This document shows positions 23,291 to 34,864 of a stretch of 64,000 bases of DNA, piece after piece. This DNA comes from Akebia trifoliata. Its lineage: Eukaryota; Streptophyta; Magnoliopsida; Ranunculales; Lardizabalaceae. The stretch spans positions 7,233,595-7,297,594 of the forward strand of contig CM030706.1 of NCBI GenBank assembly GCA_017979445.1. Reading direction: 5' to 3'. The number at the start of each line of letters is the position of its first letter. The first letter of the stretch is position 1. The translations under genes were made by a program, and so were the position numbers. The notes beneath the pieces are model-generated. The model was not told the DNA's origin, made no database searches, and saw only the letters and a list, made by a program, of their open reading frames with translations.

Positions 23291-24479
23291 TTCTGAAATC
23301 ATCTTATTTTTCAGGAGAATACATATTTCTAGACTATTAAATAAAAAAAGTGTTTTTGGTTGAGAATTTATTTTTTAAACGATTAAAAAACTATTCCTAA
23401 ATACATTAAAAATGACTTTGATATTAATAGTGCAAAATACAAATTTTGACTATGTTGTCCTAAGGCTTGAAATACCCTTCCCTTTCCCCTGAAAATCAAT
23501 CACATCTTCGGCTCTTGATTTAATTTCTTCAAAACAACCATCTTCAACCTTGAGATATTATATCTACTTCAACCTTCAAATCTTAATGAAACATATGATT
23601 GTTTTAGGAGATACAAAATGAGAGAATTTTGAATAAAACAATCTAGGATTTTCTTCAAATGATTAAGGCAAGGATGAAAATAATCGGTACTTTATACATA
23701 TCCCACCACATTTTGGTGAATATTTGATATATCCCTTTATTTTTTGAAGTGATGAAATACTCCTTGATCTCAATCTTTGATGAGAAATGCCCTTGATTTT
23801 ATTGGACACTATTACCAGACCAACTTTTATTGTAGTTTTTCCCATTCTCGACACTGTCTTATTAAAACACAAACAATTCCCAAGATAAAAAATTGTGGAG
23901 TCAAGGATGACTGTTTCACCAACAGAGGTTTGGACTTGGGACAACAAATGGTGCAAAAGGAATGATACTTGCACTCCTCATGGAGTAAAGTTGGTTGCTT
24001 TACTTCTTTCTACTTTTTCTTTTGGATACCTTTCTTGTTGGGTGGTTTTGAAGATGCATATTATATGAACTTAAGAATCACATCGCATTATATGTGATTT
24101 TATTTAGGTCAAACGGAAGAGAGATTTGCTTTGAAAGTGAGGTAGGACATGTTACGGAAGAATTTATGGAGAGCTTGGATAATAAGTGTCACACTCTTGA
24201 TTCTGGAAGTTCGCAACCATCACCCAAGATCTAAATCACGATCCAAAACCAAGGGGTGAGAGAAAATTTTGAGATCTACTATTATAGCTCAATGGAAATT
24301 CTGGATATTCAAAATTTAACATCTTTTAAAAAAAAAAAAAAAAATGCAAAACAGAATTTTCACAACTTGACCTTTAGTCACTCTAAAATCTATGACTTAA
24401 AATTTCCTCCCTAAGATCCTCAACCTCATAAATAATTAAACCCATTTGTAAAACACACATATTATATCTTGTAAAAGAA
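23291..24479. other. Intergenic, no gene recognised
   Basis: AT-rich sequence with short ORFs on both strands at about 23660-23975, neither resembling a known family. An A-run lies at about 24327. Confidence 0.5.
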
Positions 24480-26485
24480 TCGTTTGTTTTAAAAATCTAG
24501 AAAAATAATAAATAAAACAAATATTAAATTTGGAGTTGTTAGGACCTGTGTATTATATAATTTAAGGTTTCATATGGTGTAGATCTCAAGGAGAGCCTGT
24601 AATACTTTAGAATAAAAATCTTGTTAATTAATTTTAAAATATGACACTAATTCCAAAGATTAAATAAATTTATTTATAATTATTGACCTAGGTCATACCG
24701 GGTATTTGTCAAAATCTGGAATTGCAATATATGATAAAAATATGTTTATCAAAAACATGAAAAATATGTACCAAAATGAAACAGCTCATTAGTAATCTTT
24801 TAAGTGAACTTGCCTCATTGCAATTTTTTCACCTACCCCATCCTAGGTGAATGTTCATTATAGAATTTTATTTATTAGTGATTTTTAGAAAATGATTTTA
24901 TTGTTACATGAGAATAATGCATAAATATAATTGATTTCATTTTTACTTTGATTTTAAATATTGTCCTTCCTCATCATCCTTAGATCCAAACCATGAAATG
25001 GTCTTCATAATAGGAAGATCAATAATTTTATATTCTAATCTAGCAAACTTCTTTCAGTATTACCCCAGTGACATCCTACCTAGATAAAAGGGAAAACTAG
25101 TTAATGGACCTCGCAGAGGAATTCTTTCTAAATAGTCCCAAAGTTTTCAGCGGTTACTTGGTAGGACATTTAATAAAATTTTCTTTCTAAATAGTCCATG
25201 CACCTCATTTCTCACAATTGAATGCCCTAACCGTTCAAACTCATCGTATTTATTCAAAAATTAGATTTTTACACCTCAATTGAGCTTCAGAGATTCCTTT
25301 TCGTCAGAAAGGATTTAAGACGGAAGAAAAAATTATTTTCAAGGGTTTTTTCAAATTTTTTGAAGATATACATAAAAAACTAGGGGTTTTTTTCACTTTT
25401 TTCTTAGTTTCTGAAAGAAAATCGATGTATAATAGTTCTTTTGGGTTAAAATCATTTAAAGAACTCGTTATCTCAAGTTTTTAGTCAAGCTTTTCATGGA
25501 TTTTAGTTGAAAAACTCAAAAATTGAAAATGGTTGGGTTTTACTAGTGTTGAGTTCACACCTTTTTATTTAATAAATCGGTGAATTAGACAATAATTAAA
25601 AAGGTGTCGAGTTCGACAATAAAAAAAAAATAATAAATAAATAAATAAAGGGAATTTGACACTAAATGAAAAAACGTCAAGTTCGACAATAAAAATTATG
25701 AACTCTATGAGGGACCATTAAGAAAGAAAACGTTTACTAAATGTCATGTTAAGCTAACACCCAAAACTTAGGGACTATTTAGAACAAAACTCTTCTACAA
25801 GGGTCCTTAAAGTAATTTTCCCTAGGTAAAACCATTGAATCATGAGGCACCATCAAATAAAACAATTTGAAACTGGTTGCTTCAATGCCCTCCCATGTCA
25901 ACTATTCTTTGGATTCACTAAGAATTTCATTGTTTAAGCTAGAGTTTTAAAATTCATCTAGTTAACTAAAATGTTTCCAAGTGGACTTAACTTGAATGAA
26001 TTTTGAGGTGAATAGGCCCCCAAAATTAAATGGAATCAAGTCATTAACTCAACTCCACAAAATATTTAATCAACTCGTCTACTTTCTTCATGAGCTCGAA
26101 AATACATCTAGACATGTCAAAAAAGTTAATTATTTGGGTACAAGACTTTTGTACAAAATAAAATATGAAAATTTTTATTCATTTTAAAATGTCTTTATTT
26201 GACTCATCCAATACAACTCCTAGTTTTTATTCATTGCATCGGATCTTGGTTTTGAATGTCACAAAATGATCAAATCAAAAAGTTTGTTTTTTTTCATTAC
26301 GGGGCAGAAAAGAGAAAGTGGCGTTGGCCAAAAACAGCATTCATTTAGCATCACTATTTTTTTTGTTTTTGTTTTTTTTTTCCCCCAGCGGGCTGCTTAT
26401 TCAACCACCCTAACATGTGCTCAACAATTAAATATTTAGTTGCATGCATACCGAATTTCATAATTATTTACTTTTACCAAAGCAG

Positions 26486-26660
26486 TTATATATATATATA
26501 TACATGTGGGGGGGAGCAAATGGCCACCTGAACTTTTCAAATATTGTAAATAGCTCTGTATAGTGGATGCCCCTCAATTCTTTAAATGTTTTAGAGATTA
26601 CCTTCCAAGAGTAGTTGGGATACAGCTATGTTCCAAACTGATCACATGCTCCTCTTGTAA
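26486..26660. repeat. (TA)n tract plus GGGGTGGAG-type repeat, inside copy A
   Basis: A short (TA)n tract followed by CATGTGGGGGGGAGCAAATG and the dispersed repeat, truncated at CACATGCTCCTCTTG. It is another MITE-free version of the recurrent landing site. Confidence 0.6.
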
Positions 26661-27844
26661 AAGAGTTGTTATTTGTTTTAATTATCTAAAAAATAATAAA
26701 TAAAACAAATATGAAATTTGGAGTTCATATTTAATAAAATATTTGAAAATGCGTCGATCAGATGACTTTTAATTTAAAAAAATCAGTGATAATTATAGTA
26801 ATTAAAAAAGCGTCGAGTTCGACAATAAAAATTATGAACTCGATAGTACAAGGGACCATTAAGAAAGAAAATATTTACTAAATGTCATGTCAAGCTAACA
26901 CCCAAAATTTATAGACTATTTAAAAAGAAACTCTTCTGCTAGGGGCCTTAAAGTAATTTTCCCTAGGTAAAACCATTGAATCATGAGGCACCATCAAATT
27001 AAAAAATTTGAAACCAGTTGCTTCAGTGCCCTCCCATGTCAAATATTCTTTAGATTCACTGACAATTTCATTGTTTAAGCTAGAGTTTTAAAATTCATCG
27101 AGTTAACTAAATGTTTCCAAGTGGACTTAAACGAATTTTGAGGTGAATAGACCCCCAAAATTAAATGGAATCAAGTCATTAACTCAACTCTAAAAAATAT
27201 TTAATCAACTTGTCTGCATTTTTCATGAGCTAAAAAATGCATCTAGACATATCAAAAAAGTTAATTATTTGGGTACAAGACTTTTATACAGAATAAAAAA
27301 TTAAAAAATTTATTCATTTTAAAATATTTTTATTTGACTTATCCAAGACAACTCTTTAATCATTATTTTTTTTTTTGAGAAATGCTAAATGAACGTCGTT
27401 TTTGGCCAATGCCCCAGAGGCCCTATGACATGTTGGCTCACAACCCAACAAAAAATAGAAAGAGCTTCTCTCGCTTGCATGTTGCCCACATATTTATTTT
27501 TGTAGATTTCAAAACTTAAAAAGGGTCGTTGGGCCCATATTGATTATAACATTGACAATCCAACAACACAACCTCTTAGATTTCATGAAAGTATTCATAG
27601 TAAAAACAGAAGAAATTAAAAAAATATTGTTTTTCGAGCTTGATCCAACGTGTTCAAAATGGACGGCCAAACACCCATATTTAAAAATAAAATTCAACAA
27701 TGAAAAATAACTATTTAAAAGAAGAAAAAAAAAAATCAAAGTTCGTATAATTTTGTCCCCTACAACTCCGTTGCATCGGATCATGTTTTTAATAATGCTT
27801 TACTTTTACCAAAGCAGTTATATATATATATATATATATATATA

Positions 27845-28254
27845 GGGAAATGTTCGGCACCCTACGCTTTACCCTACACTTTACCCTACTTGTTTTGTCC
27901 TACATAGGTAAGAAGTTTTGGAACGGGCTGATTTTTGGTGGGGATTATCTCTATGGTTAGAAGATCCTCCTCACCAAAAATCAGCCCATTCCGAAATTTG
28001 TAGCCCGATGTTTAGTGTACAAGTTGAAAATTTGTGAACCGTCCATTTTTCGTAAATCATTTTTGATGGGGTTAGAAGTTTTGGAATGAACTGATTTTTG
28101 GTGAGGATGATCTCTATATTTTTGGTGAGGATGATCTCCTCACCATAGAGATCAATTTCACCAAAAATCAGCCCATTCCAAAATTTCTAACCCATGTAAG
28201 ACAAAACATGTAGGGTAAAGCATAGGGTAAAGTGTAGGGTGCTAAACGAGACCC
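27845..28254. mobile_element. Foldback MITE
   Basis: 410 bp between (TA)n tracts. Ends are GGGAAATGTTCGGCACCCTA at the left and, complemented from the right, GGGTCTCGTTTAGCACCCTA. The CACTTTACCC stretch is shared by both ends. The interior has the hairpin core TTTTGGAATGGGCTGATTTT with GATGATCTC, common to the other (TA)n MITEs here. No coding capacity. Confidence 0.85.
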
Positions 28255-28268
28255 ATATATATATATAT

Positions 28269-28649
28269 GGGTCCTGTTCCCCACCCTAAGCTTTACCCTA
28301 TACTTTAACAAACATGTTTTGTCCTACATGGGTTAGACGTTTTGGAATGGGCTGATTTTTTGTGGGGATGATTTCTATGGTGAGGAGATCATCCTCACCA
28401 AAAATCAGCTCATTCCAAAACTTCTAACCCCATCAAAAATGGTTTACAAAAATAGGACGGTCCATGATTTTTCAACTTGTAAACATGGGGCTAAAAATTT
28501 CGGAATGGGCTGATTTTTAGTGATGATGATCTTCTAATCATAAATATCATCCTCACCAAAAATCAGCCCATTCCAAAACTTCTAACCCATGTAGGACAAA
28601 ACACGTTTGTTAAAGTGTAGGGTAAAGCTTAGGGTGGGGAACGGGACCC
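28269..28649. mobile_element. Foldback MITE, adjacent to the previous one
   Basis: 381 bp with near-perfect long TIRs: GGGTCCTGTTCCCCACCCTA at the left, and a right end that reads in complement GGGTCCCGTTCCCCACCCTA, both running on into AGCTTTACCC. It carries the same hairpin core as the neighbouring element and is separated from it by only 14 bp of (AT)n. Confidence 0.88.
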
Positions 28650-30639
28650 TATATAGATATATATAATTATGGGGTGGAGTGGGGGCAAATGGCCAACCTG
28701 AACTTTTCAAATATTATAAATGCTCATGTACAGTGGTTGCCCATCAATTCTTTAAATATTTTAGAGATTACCTTGGAAGAATAATTGGGATACAGCTCTC
28801 TTCCAAACTGATCACATGCTCCTCTTGATCTCAATCTTCTCTAATAAATTACTAACAAATGGCAATAATGCCATTTTTTTAATTTGTAATCAAAACCATC
28901 ATCTTTTCACAAAAATTAATCTTCAAACTCTTCAATCCTTATGATATGTATATTATTCTTCAATTTCTCCAACCACAAAGCAAACTTATGGAAACTACTT
29001 AAATGCCTTTGATCAAACTACCTCTCAATCATCTAGTATTCACATTAGAAATGACATCTATCTGTTAGAACTATGTTAGATTTCTTCAAAATAATATAAT
29101 AATAAATAAATGGTGCGACATACACTAATAGTTATAGAAAGTAACTAATTTAAATAATATGGTTCACTTGGACCCATAGTTTGGGTCAGGCTGTACAATA
29201 AGAAATTTAGGGGGAAAAGACAAATATTCACTCAATATTAACTTCAAATGGGCATAATTTCAATTGATTATTATAATAACAATTGAAAAAATTAATTAAT
29301 GACAATATCTACTACAATGTCTATAGTAAGCATCTCAATGATTTCTATAGAACAGACACTTACATTCATCAAGAAAGAATTTGATTTACTTTCCTTATTT
29401 TTTGAGACAAAGAACTAAAGTCGATCACATAGCAATATTTCTGAGTGTTTATATGCCATGGTTTTGAAACTTATAGGAGCCCATGACAATTTGGTGGATT
29501 ACAAGAAATTCATTGTGTATCACCAGTGAAATTGATTCGCTCAAGATCCAAAATGAATCACCTAATGATACTTTGAAAATCTTGGTCAAGTTTATGAAAA
29601 TTTAGCCAAGTCATCCGGTTTTAATTATTTTTGAAACAAAATAATCTATTCTTAATAATTAAATATTTGTAATATATATAAAATATGATTTTTTTTTATT
29701 TAGCATCTATTAATTCACCTTAATAGAAAATTAATAATTGTGGGTGAAAATTTTACAACACCCCACCTAAAAGTAGGATATGTGTCTTGACAGGATAGTC
29801 AAAATATAATCTACCTTGGAGATCACAAATACTGATCAAAATATGAATCAAGAACCGTAAGCCAATTTCCCTCTTATTAAACTAATGTATGAAGTCTGAC
29901 TCAGAGAAATTAAAGTTAGTTTCCCTATGATATGTGAAGGTTTCAAATATATTTCGAGTTTTAATTTTATTTGACTTGGTAAGTTAAGATGGAAGGGCAA
30001 TTTCAGCAAATTTCCAATTAATTGTATTTTGTAATTTCATCTAAAATGGTTTGCTTCCCAAATTTAATTTACTTGTGCAGGCATCAAGATTACTAACAAA
30101 AAAAAAAAAAAAGTTCATAATAGCCATAAGCATTGGGTTCCTTTGGCTAAAGTCAATATACCTAAAGTACCCTTATAGGGTATTTTGATCATTGTATATT
30201 ATAAAAAAGAGAGACTCTAAGGCCGCACCAAATTTTTCTAAGAGCACCCCAATGATATGATGTTAATGAAGATTAGCACACATCTTTAGGTGTTTTTAGT
30301 AAAAGTTGGTGTGGCAATATAATTTCTTTATAAAGAAAACAAATTCTTGTAAAAGTCAATTACAAATTCTAATTGGTCGATGAACCTTCCTTTCCATTCA
30401 ACGAATCTTATAAAAAAATTACGTTTATTTTAAATATCTAAAAATATTATATATATATATATTAAATTTAAAGTTGTTATGTCCTCTATGTATTATATAA
30501 TAAGGTTGCTTATGGTATGGATCTCAAGGAATCTGGAGCAATTTAAAAGAAAAAACATTTTTAACTAATTTTAAAATATATAAAACTAATCATTTAAATA
30601 TTAAATAAATCTTATTTATATATTTGAAAGAAATTAAAC

Positions 30640-31186
30640 AAAAGCACACACACACACACACACATAGCATGGTTTCCCTCACTTAATAACATCCATTGTA
30701 GCATAGTTCCTACTCGGATATATGGCTAAGAGACAAACAAACTACCAATATTTCGCATCACCCAATTATACATTACAAATATTCAAATATGTTTTGTACC
30801 CTTTTAGACCAAACAAGGGAAAGCTATAGGAACTATGATGAACACAAATAAAAAGAAATTTAAAATAAAAATAAAAAATACATGACACTTTGCACAACAT
30901 GCGAGCCTGGACATACTTGAAATAGAATGGACTGAATGAACTGATCTTAAAGTAATAAAGCCTCATAAAGCATCGATATTCTCCAACATGTATGCTAGGA
31001 CTCTGTCTATTAAAAAAGCATGCACACGGCACAACCTGCAGAAGGATCCATGGGACTAGATAACTAATTAATCAAAATAAACGATCGTCATAATTAAGGA
31101 AAAAAAAGAAGAAATTTATTCAACCAATACTGTAAAATTAAAAATTAAAACTATAAAACAAAAAATGTACTTACATGACATGTTGT
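30640..31186. other. 3' flank of the split membrane-protein gene
   Basis: A (CA)n tract at about 30641-30662, then a segment (30655-30930) present in reverse complement at 18660-18950. The last part to 31186 is AT-rich and lies downstream of the gene's TGA stop. No separate gene is recognised. Confidence 0.5.
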
Positions 31187-31916
31187 TCAAACAAGTTCTG
31201 GAATTTCACAATCTTCACTGATTGTATGAGTAACATCTACATTTTGTTCCACTGGCTCGATACGCTGAGTGTCTTTGGCAAGATCAGCAGTTATAAAGCT
31301 AGTAATGCCAGTTCCATCTGGAAATGACCAATGAATTTTATGCTCTAACGGTTCAAGTTTGCAAAGGAATTTCAAGACAAATCCTGCTCTTTCTTCACGT
31401 TCTATAATGGGACCCTCGAGAACATATTTGAATATGGCAAGTGGGAGTTGAGGGAGGAAAAAGTGCAATATGTCCACAAATATGTGTTCCATGTGAACAT
31501 ATAACTCGTTGATTGACGTGTATGTTCTCTGAGGCTCCTGTCCGATGACAAACTCATAGAAGATGTCTATAACGTCGGTTGGATTTAGATATTTATCAAT
31601 GAAACACCAAGTTTCACCAGATGTCACTTTTAATTCTTTAATAATCCCAAGTGCACAACGTATGTCCAATTGAAGTTGCAATCGACAACCTCCATCCATA
31701 GATTTCTTAAACGATGGTGAATAACATTTTTTAACCGTGGGTTTGATGAATCTCGTATGAAACCAATGGCATGCATTGTCCCTGTTCATCCACAATTCTC
31801 TTGCCGTTGCACATCTGCTCTTGCAATCCGTGTCTTTGGCATTCACTTTCTCATCAATGAAACAAATGATTTCGAAGGCTTCATCTAAGCTTTGAACTAG
31901 AGAAGAAACAAGGGTA
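31187..31916 (-). pseudogene. Plant membrane protein, C-terminal half (split by CACTA)
   Basis: Continues the gene whose N-terminal half is 41052-42433. Reading on the minus strand from the insertion point, it gives SLDEAFEIICFIDEKVNAKD and then ATARELWMNRDNACHWF, a pattern of the cytosolic tail of a large plant-only family of uncharacterised polytopic membrane proteins. It ends ELV-TGA at 31187-31189. The open frame is undisturbed from 31913 to the stop. The first three bases (31914-31916, GTA on the plus strand) are the left target-site duplication. Function is unknown. It cannot be expressed with its N-terminus unless the transposon excises or is spliced out. Confidence 0.85.
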
Positions 31917-32175
31917 CACTACGTCATATTGCGGGATAAACGACTGTCTTGAACAGTCGTTTTTGACAAAAACGACTGCCCTTGCAGTCGTTTGCGCAGT
32001 CGTTTTAAAAGGAGTCGCGATTAAAATGCGACTGCTGAAGAAAGTCGGTAAAAACGACGGCTTTTGACCGTTAAAAAGACCGTCGAAAAAAACGACGGCT
32101 TTAGCCCGTTAAAATGACCGTCGAAAAAAACGACGGCTTTTGCTCGTCATAACATATAATTTGGAACGGCTTACA
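31917..32175. repeat. CACTA left terminus with subterminal repeats
   Basis: Many copies of ACGACTG/CAGTCGT and ACGACGG/CCGTC, several arranged as small palindromes (for example GACTGTCTTGAACAGTC). Similar motifs crowd the right end at 40930-41051. Confidence 0.88.
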
Positions 32176-32498
32176 ACCGTTCCAAATCTAAAAGCACTAC
32201 CAAAAAAAAATATACATTAGACATCGATTGAAATCCGATGTCTATAAGACTGATGTCCTAAGTCTGAGACTTTGGACATCGGTTACAAACCGATATCTAA
32301 ACTTTTGAAGAAAGAAAGAGATGCCCATACGGATGGGATTTGACAAAAAATGTGGAAGCAATATTTTAGATCACGGATAAAACTTACCAAAGTAGCATCA
32401 TTAGTAGAACATATATCACCACTTCTTGTTCTCTTGCTTCCATTGGGTCGAGCTTTGTGACTGACACACACGGTTAACACCACAGATGTTATTCTCCA
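32176..32498. other. CACTA interior without recognised gene
   Basis: Contains small paired motifs such as ACATCGGTTACAAACCGATA and GACATCGATTGAAATCCGAT, hairpin-like. A 66-codon minus ORF at 32283-32483 has no family signature. Confidence 0.4.
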
Positions 32499-32506
32499 TT
32501 AATCCA

Positions 32507-32790
32507 CTTGAGTGTGCTTAGAAGATCTCTTCTCCTCAAAGTCTCCTTGCTTCAACACACCCAAGATCTTTTCCTTGAAATCAGACCTGTCCCCTCCTGC
32601 ATCACCATCCTCCACCTCCATCTCCTCATCATCTCTTCCATCCTCAATCTCCATACTCGGGTCCTCATTGGTATCAGCCAAAGCAGTTATGTCCACGGCC
32701 ATCTCTATCTCCTCCGATGATCCATTCTGAGAAAGTTGCAATGCTTGTAGTCTTTTATTCTTCCGATGATCCATTCTAGGATATGCTTTC
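32507..32790 (-). other. Acidic coding-like segment fused to Pumilio fragment
   Basis: The frame that contains the Pumilio repeat exon runs on past its donor site into a region reading [20 protein letters not shown] and then [20 protein letters not shown], with a stop at 32499. The composition (acidic, with short basic patches) suggests real coding sequence from a fourth, unidentified source. It may instead be retained intron that stays open by chance. Confidence 0.35.
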
Positions 32791-32831
32791 CAACCACATC
32801 TACTGATATAAATCTTGCAGAATTGGCAAAC

Positions 32832-33026
32832 CTGTAGAGGCTCATTTTCATCAGTGAAGCCAAGCATCTCATTCACCAAGATCTGACATTCTACAGGACC
32901 ACCAAAAGCTAAGCACTTCTCCACAACATTAGAAGCAAACTTCTGCTGGCTCATTTGAACTATCTGCCCAGTTAATTTCTTGGTTATGGAAGAGCGTTCG
33001 TGTGGCTTGTCATGCTCTATTACATG
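32832..33026 (-). pseudogene. Captured Pumilio exon (Puf repeats)
   Basis: After an acceptor (GGTAACAG) the exon reads [20 protein letters not shown], then [20 protein letters not shown], then [17 protein letters not shown]. This is the C-terminal Puf-repeat region of plant APUM-type RNA-binding proteins; NVVEK is the RNA-base-contacting signature of one repeat. A GT donor follows at 32831. It is collinear with exons at 33659-33769 and 33863-33925, with introns retained, so capture was at DNA level. The N-terminal Puf repeats and the final exon are absent. Confidence 0.88.
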
Positions 33027-33148
33027 CTGTTACCAATACAAGCAATAAATCAATTGAAAGAACATGTGAACTATATTATTTTAAGCACACGAAGCTGCAA
33101 AGTCAACAGTTTACAAGTATAGATGGTGTGGGGAAGGGCTTAGACCCA

Positions 33149-33217
33149 TAGCTCAGTTGGTTTGCCACATTGCAAAGCAACTTTGAGGTCGTGGGTTCAA
33201 GTCCAGCTTACCCATCC

Positions 33218-33281
<64 letters not shown>

Positions 33282-33290
33282 AGGGGAGAA
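33149..33290 (+). mobile_element. tRNA-like SINE head with (AT)n tail
   Basis: A-box-like TAGCTCAGTTGG at 33149-33160 and B-box-like GGTTCAAGTCC at 33194-33204 have tRNA spacing. The sequence runs into a long (AT)n tract. Acceptor-stem pairing is poor and there is no anticodon arm of normal form, so it is a tRNA-derived retroelement piece, not a tRNA gene. It sits in a Pumilio intron inside the CACTA element. Confidence 0.5.
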
Positions 33291-33658
33291 TGAATGAGAT
33301 CAGTGATATTGTGAGCAGAACTGCTGCATTCTAGAAGGTTGGGGAGCATACAGATCAACTGTATGTGCATGTGTTTCTTCTAGTCTGAAAACGTGATTGA
33401 AGCACCCAATAGACTAATTGGTATTATGATATCTTTGCTTTTGTCTTAATTTTTGTTATACCACTGTTTTCCATCTAATTTCATAGTGTGACTCAGGTTT
33501 ATGTTCCAATAGTCGCTGCAGTCATGCGTGTTGCATTTATTATCACGTACAAAGTTTAAAATATTCTCTTGAGGCGATGTCTTGGGCAGGAAAAAACAAG
33601 ACTTTAATTCCCACAGATGTTATTCTCAACTTAAAAAGCTTCTGAAAACATAACAAAC

Positions 33659-33769
33659 CTGAACAACATAATTCCCATACTGGTCTTGTGCCAACAGGCA
33701 AACAGATTGCAATATCTCATCCATCATGATACGCTGGGTGTTTTGGTCATGGCAATGCTCCAGTACTCT
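33659..33769 (-). pseudogene. Captured Pumilio exon
   Basis: 111 nt, acceptor CACAG and donor GTTTG intact. It reads [20 protein letters not shown] and ends [17 protein letters not shown] is the canonical base-recognition motif of a Puf repeat. Fully open and in phase with the next exon. Confidence 0.9.
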
Positions 33770-33862
33770 CTGTGACATTAAATTAATACTATTTCAGCAT
33801 CAAAGGTAGGTTAATCTATATACAAAGAAATGAGAATCGAAGATAGGCAAATCACTTCTAAC

Positions 33863-33925
33863 CTGTATGACACAACAGCCATATGGATGGGTGGATAACG
33901 TCACTACTTGGTCGCAGATATGTAA
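33863..33925 (-). pseudogene. Captured Pumilio exon, 5' end truncated
   Basis: Reads DQVVTLSTHPYGCCVIQ and ends at a good GTTAG donor. The family normally has GCRVIQ here; the arginine that contacts RNA is cysteine. Upstream sequence (33926 on) is no longer recognisable as Pumilio, so the captured piece starts inside this exon or its left border has decayed. Confidence 0.8.
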
Positions 33926-34864
33926 GATCATTATCCAAAACCTCAATTTTGACGTCGCCAAAACCTCAATATGACATAGTGCTCGTGGAACTTTAAATAA
34001 GAAGGAAACTTTACACATGCTGTGATAAATAAATATAATGAAGAGTCCATGGACTCTTTTTTGAGGGTTTTATCATTTAGGTGGGGCTGGTTTGTTAGGA
34101 TGAAAGAAATACATAACTGTTCCGGTAGTAGAACATCAATTAAACTCGGCTGCAAGATGGATCGATCAAGATAAGAGGAAGAACAATGGTCTCGAGATGC
34201 TTACGGAGGAACATTCAGCAACGAAATGGAGAGCTTGACAGGCACATAAAGCACCCCATTGAGATTCAAGAACCTCATCTAGGAGACATATATTTACAGA
34301 TGGAAAGCAGACATATTAATACAGAAGCCAACATGGTTACTAATGTGGAGCTCACAAACATGTTAATATATTCACAAACACTTTGTGAATGTGGAAAGTG
34401 TACTGGCATTGGCCGTTACCATCCTGAGAACAAGTCTTCCATTTAATCTATATAAGCTTTGTAAAGTCAAAAGTAAGAGGTGGGAGTAGGGAAAAAAAAT
34501 ATCACCTAGAAACAGAGATTAAGAGCATCATCTCCTTGTGAATTCCTGAGGCTCGAGAATCCACAAAGTCCCCAGTTGTTGATGAATTGGACCATGATTC
34601 ATATGGACAATAAGTTTGAGAAGCCTACAAAGCAATCATTCCCACAACTTAGAAGAAGTTCTGGCTGAAGAAGATTGCAGTGAAGCCCCACAAGTTTTGT
34701 TGTTCGAGGGCATATCCACCCTGCAAAAAGCATAGGAGAATAATAGAACCCAATTCAGTATAAATACTTGTATTTTATAATAATAACTGTGCTATAATAA
34801 TAAAATAAAGTGCCAAGTAAACAAAAAAAAAAAAAAGAGATTACTCACAAGTACAAATAATAAA
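33926..34864. other. CACTA interior, unassigned
   Basis: An 86-codon plus ORF at 34186-34446 ends LCECGKCTGIGRYHPENKSS. Its CxCGKC pattern looks protein-like but matches no family I know. The rest to 34864 carries only short ORFs and an A-run near 34830. Confidence 0.35.

Larger units (their letters stand above)
24480..30725. repeat. Segmental repeat copy A (~6.2 kb)
   Basis: Collinear with copy B at about 43545-49612. Shared landmarks include TCAAGGAGAGCCTGTAATAC, CCAAGTGGACTTAA, GACAATCCAACAACACA, GGTTCACTTGGACCCATAG, GAACCGTAAGCCAATTT and ATAGCATGGTTT. Parallel ORF shadows occur at 27509-27784 and 45346-45600. No conserved protein is seen. Copy A contains MITEs at 27845-28254 and 28269-28649. 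It has an empty (TA)n site near 30450 where copy B holds two MITEs. It ends close to the 3' end of the split membrane-protein gene. Confidence 0.8.

Noticed and set aside
27509..27784. Conserved protein shared with 45346-45600
   Set aside because: The two ORFs are alike only because they lie in the duplicated blocks A and B; the translation is low-complexity and has different breaks, with no family signature.
33141..33215. tRNA gene
   Set aside because: A and B boxes are present, but the acceptor stem does not pair, the anticodon arm is not normal and it ends in (AT)n; treated as a SINE head.
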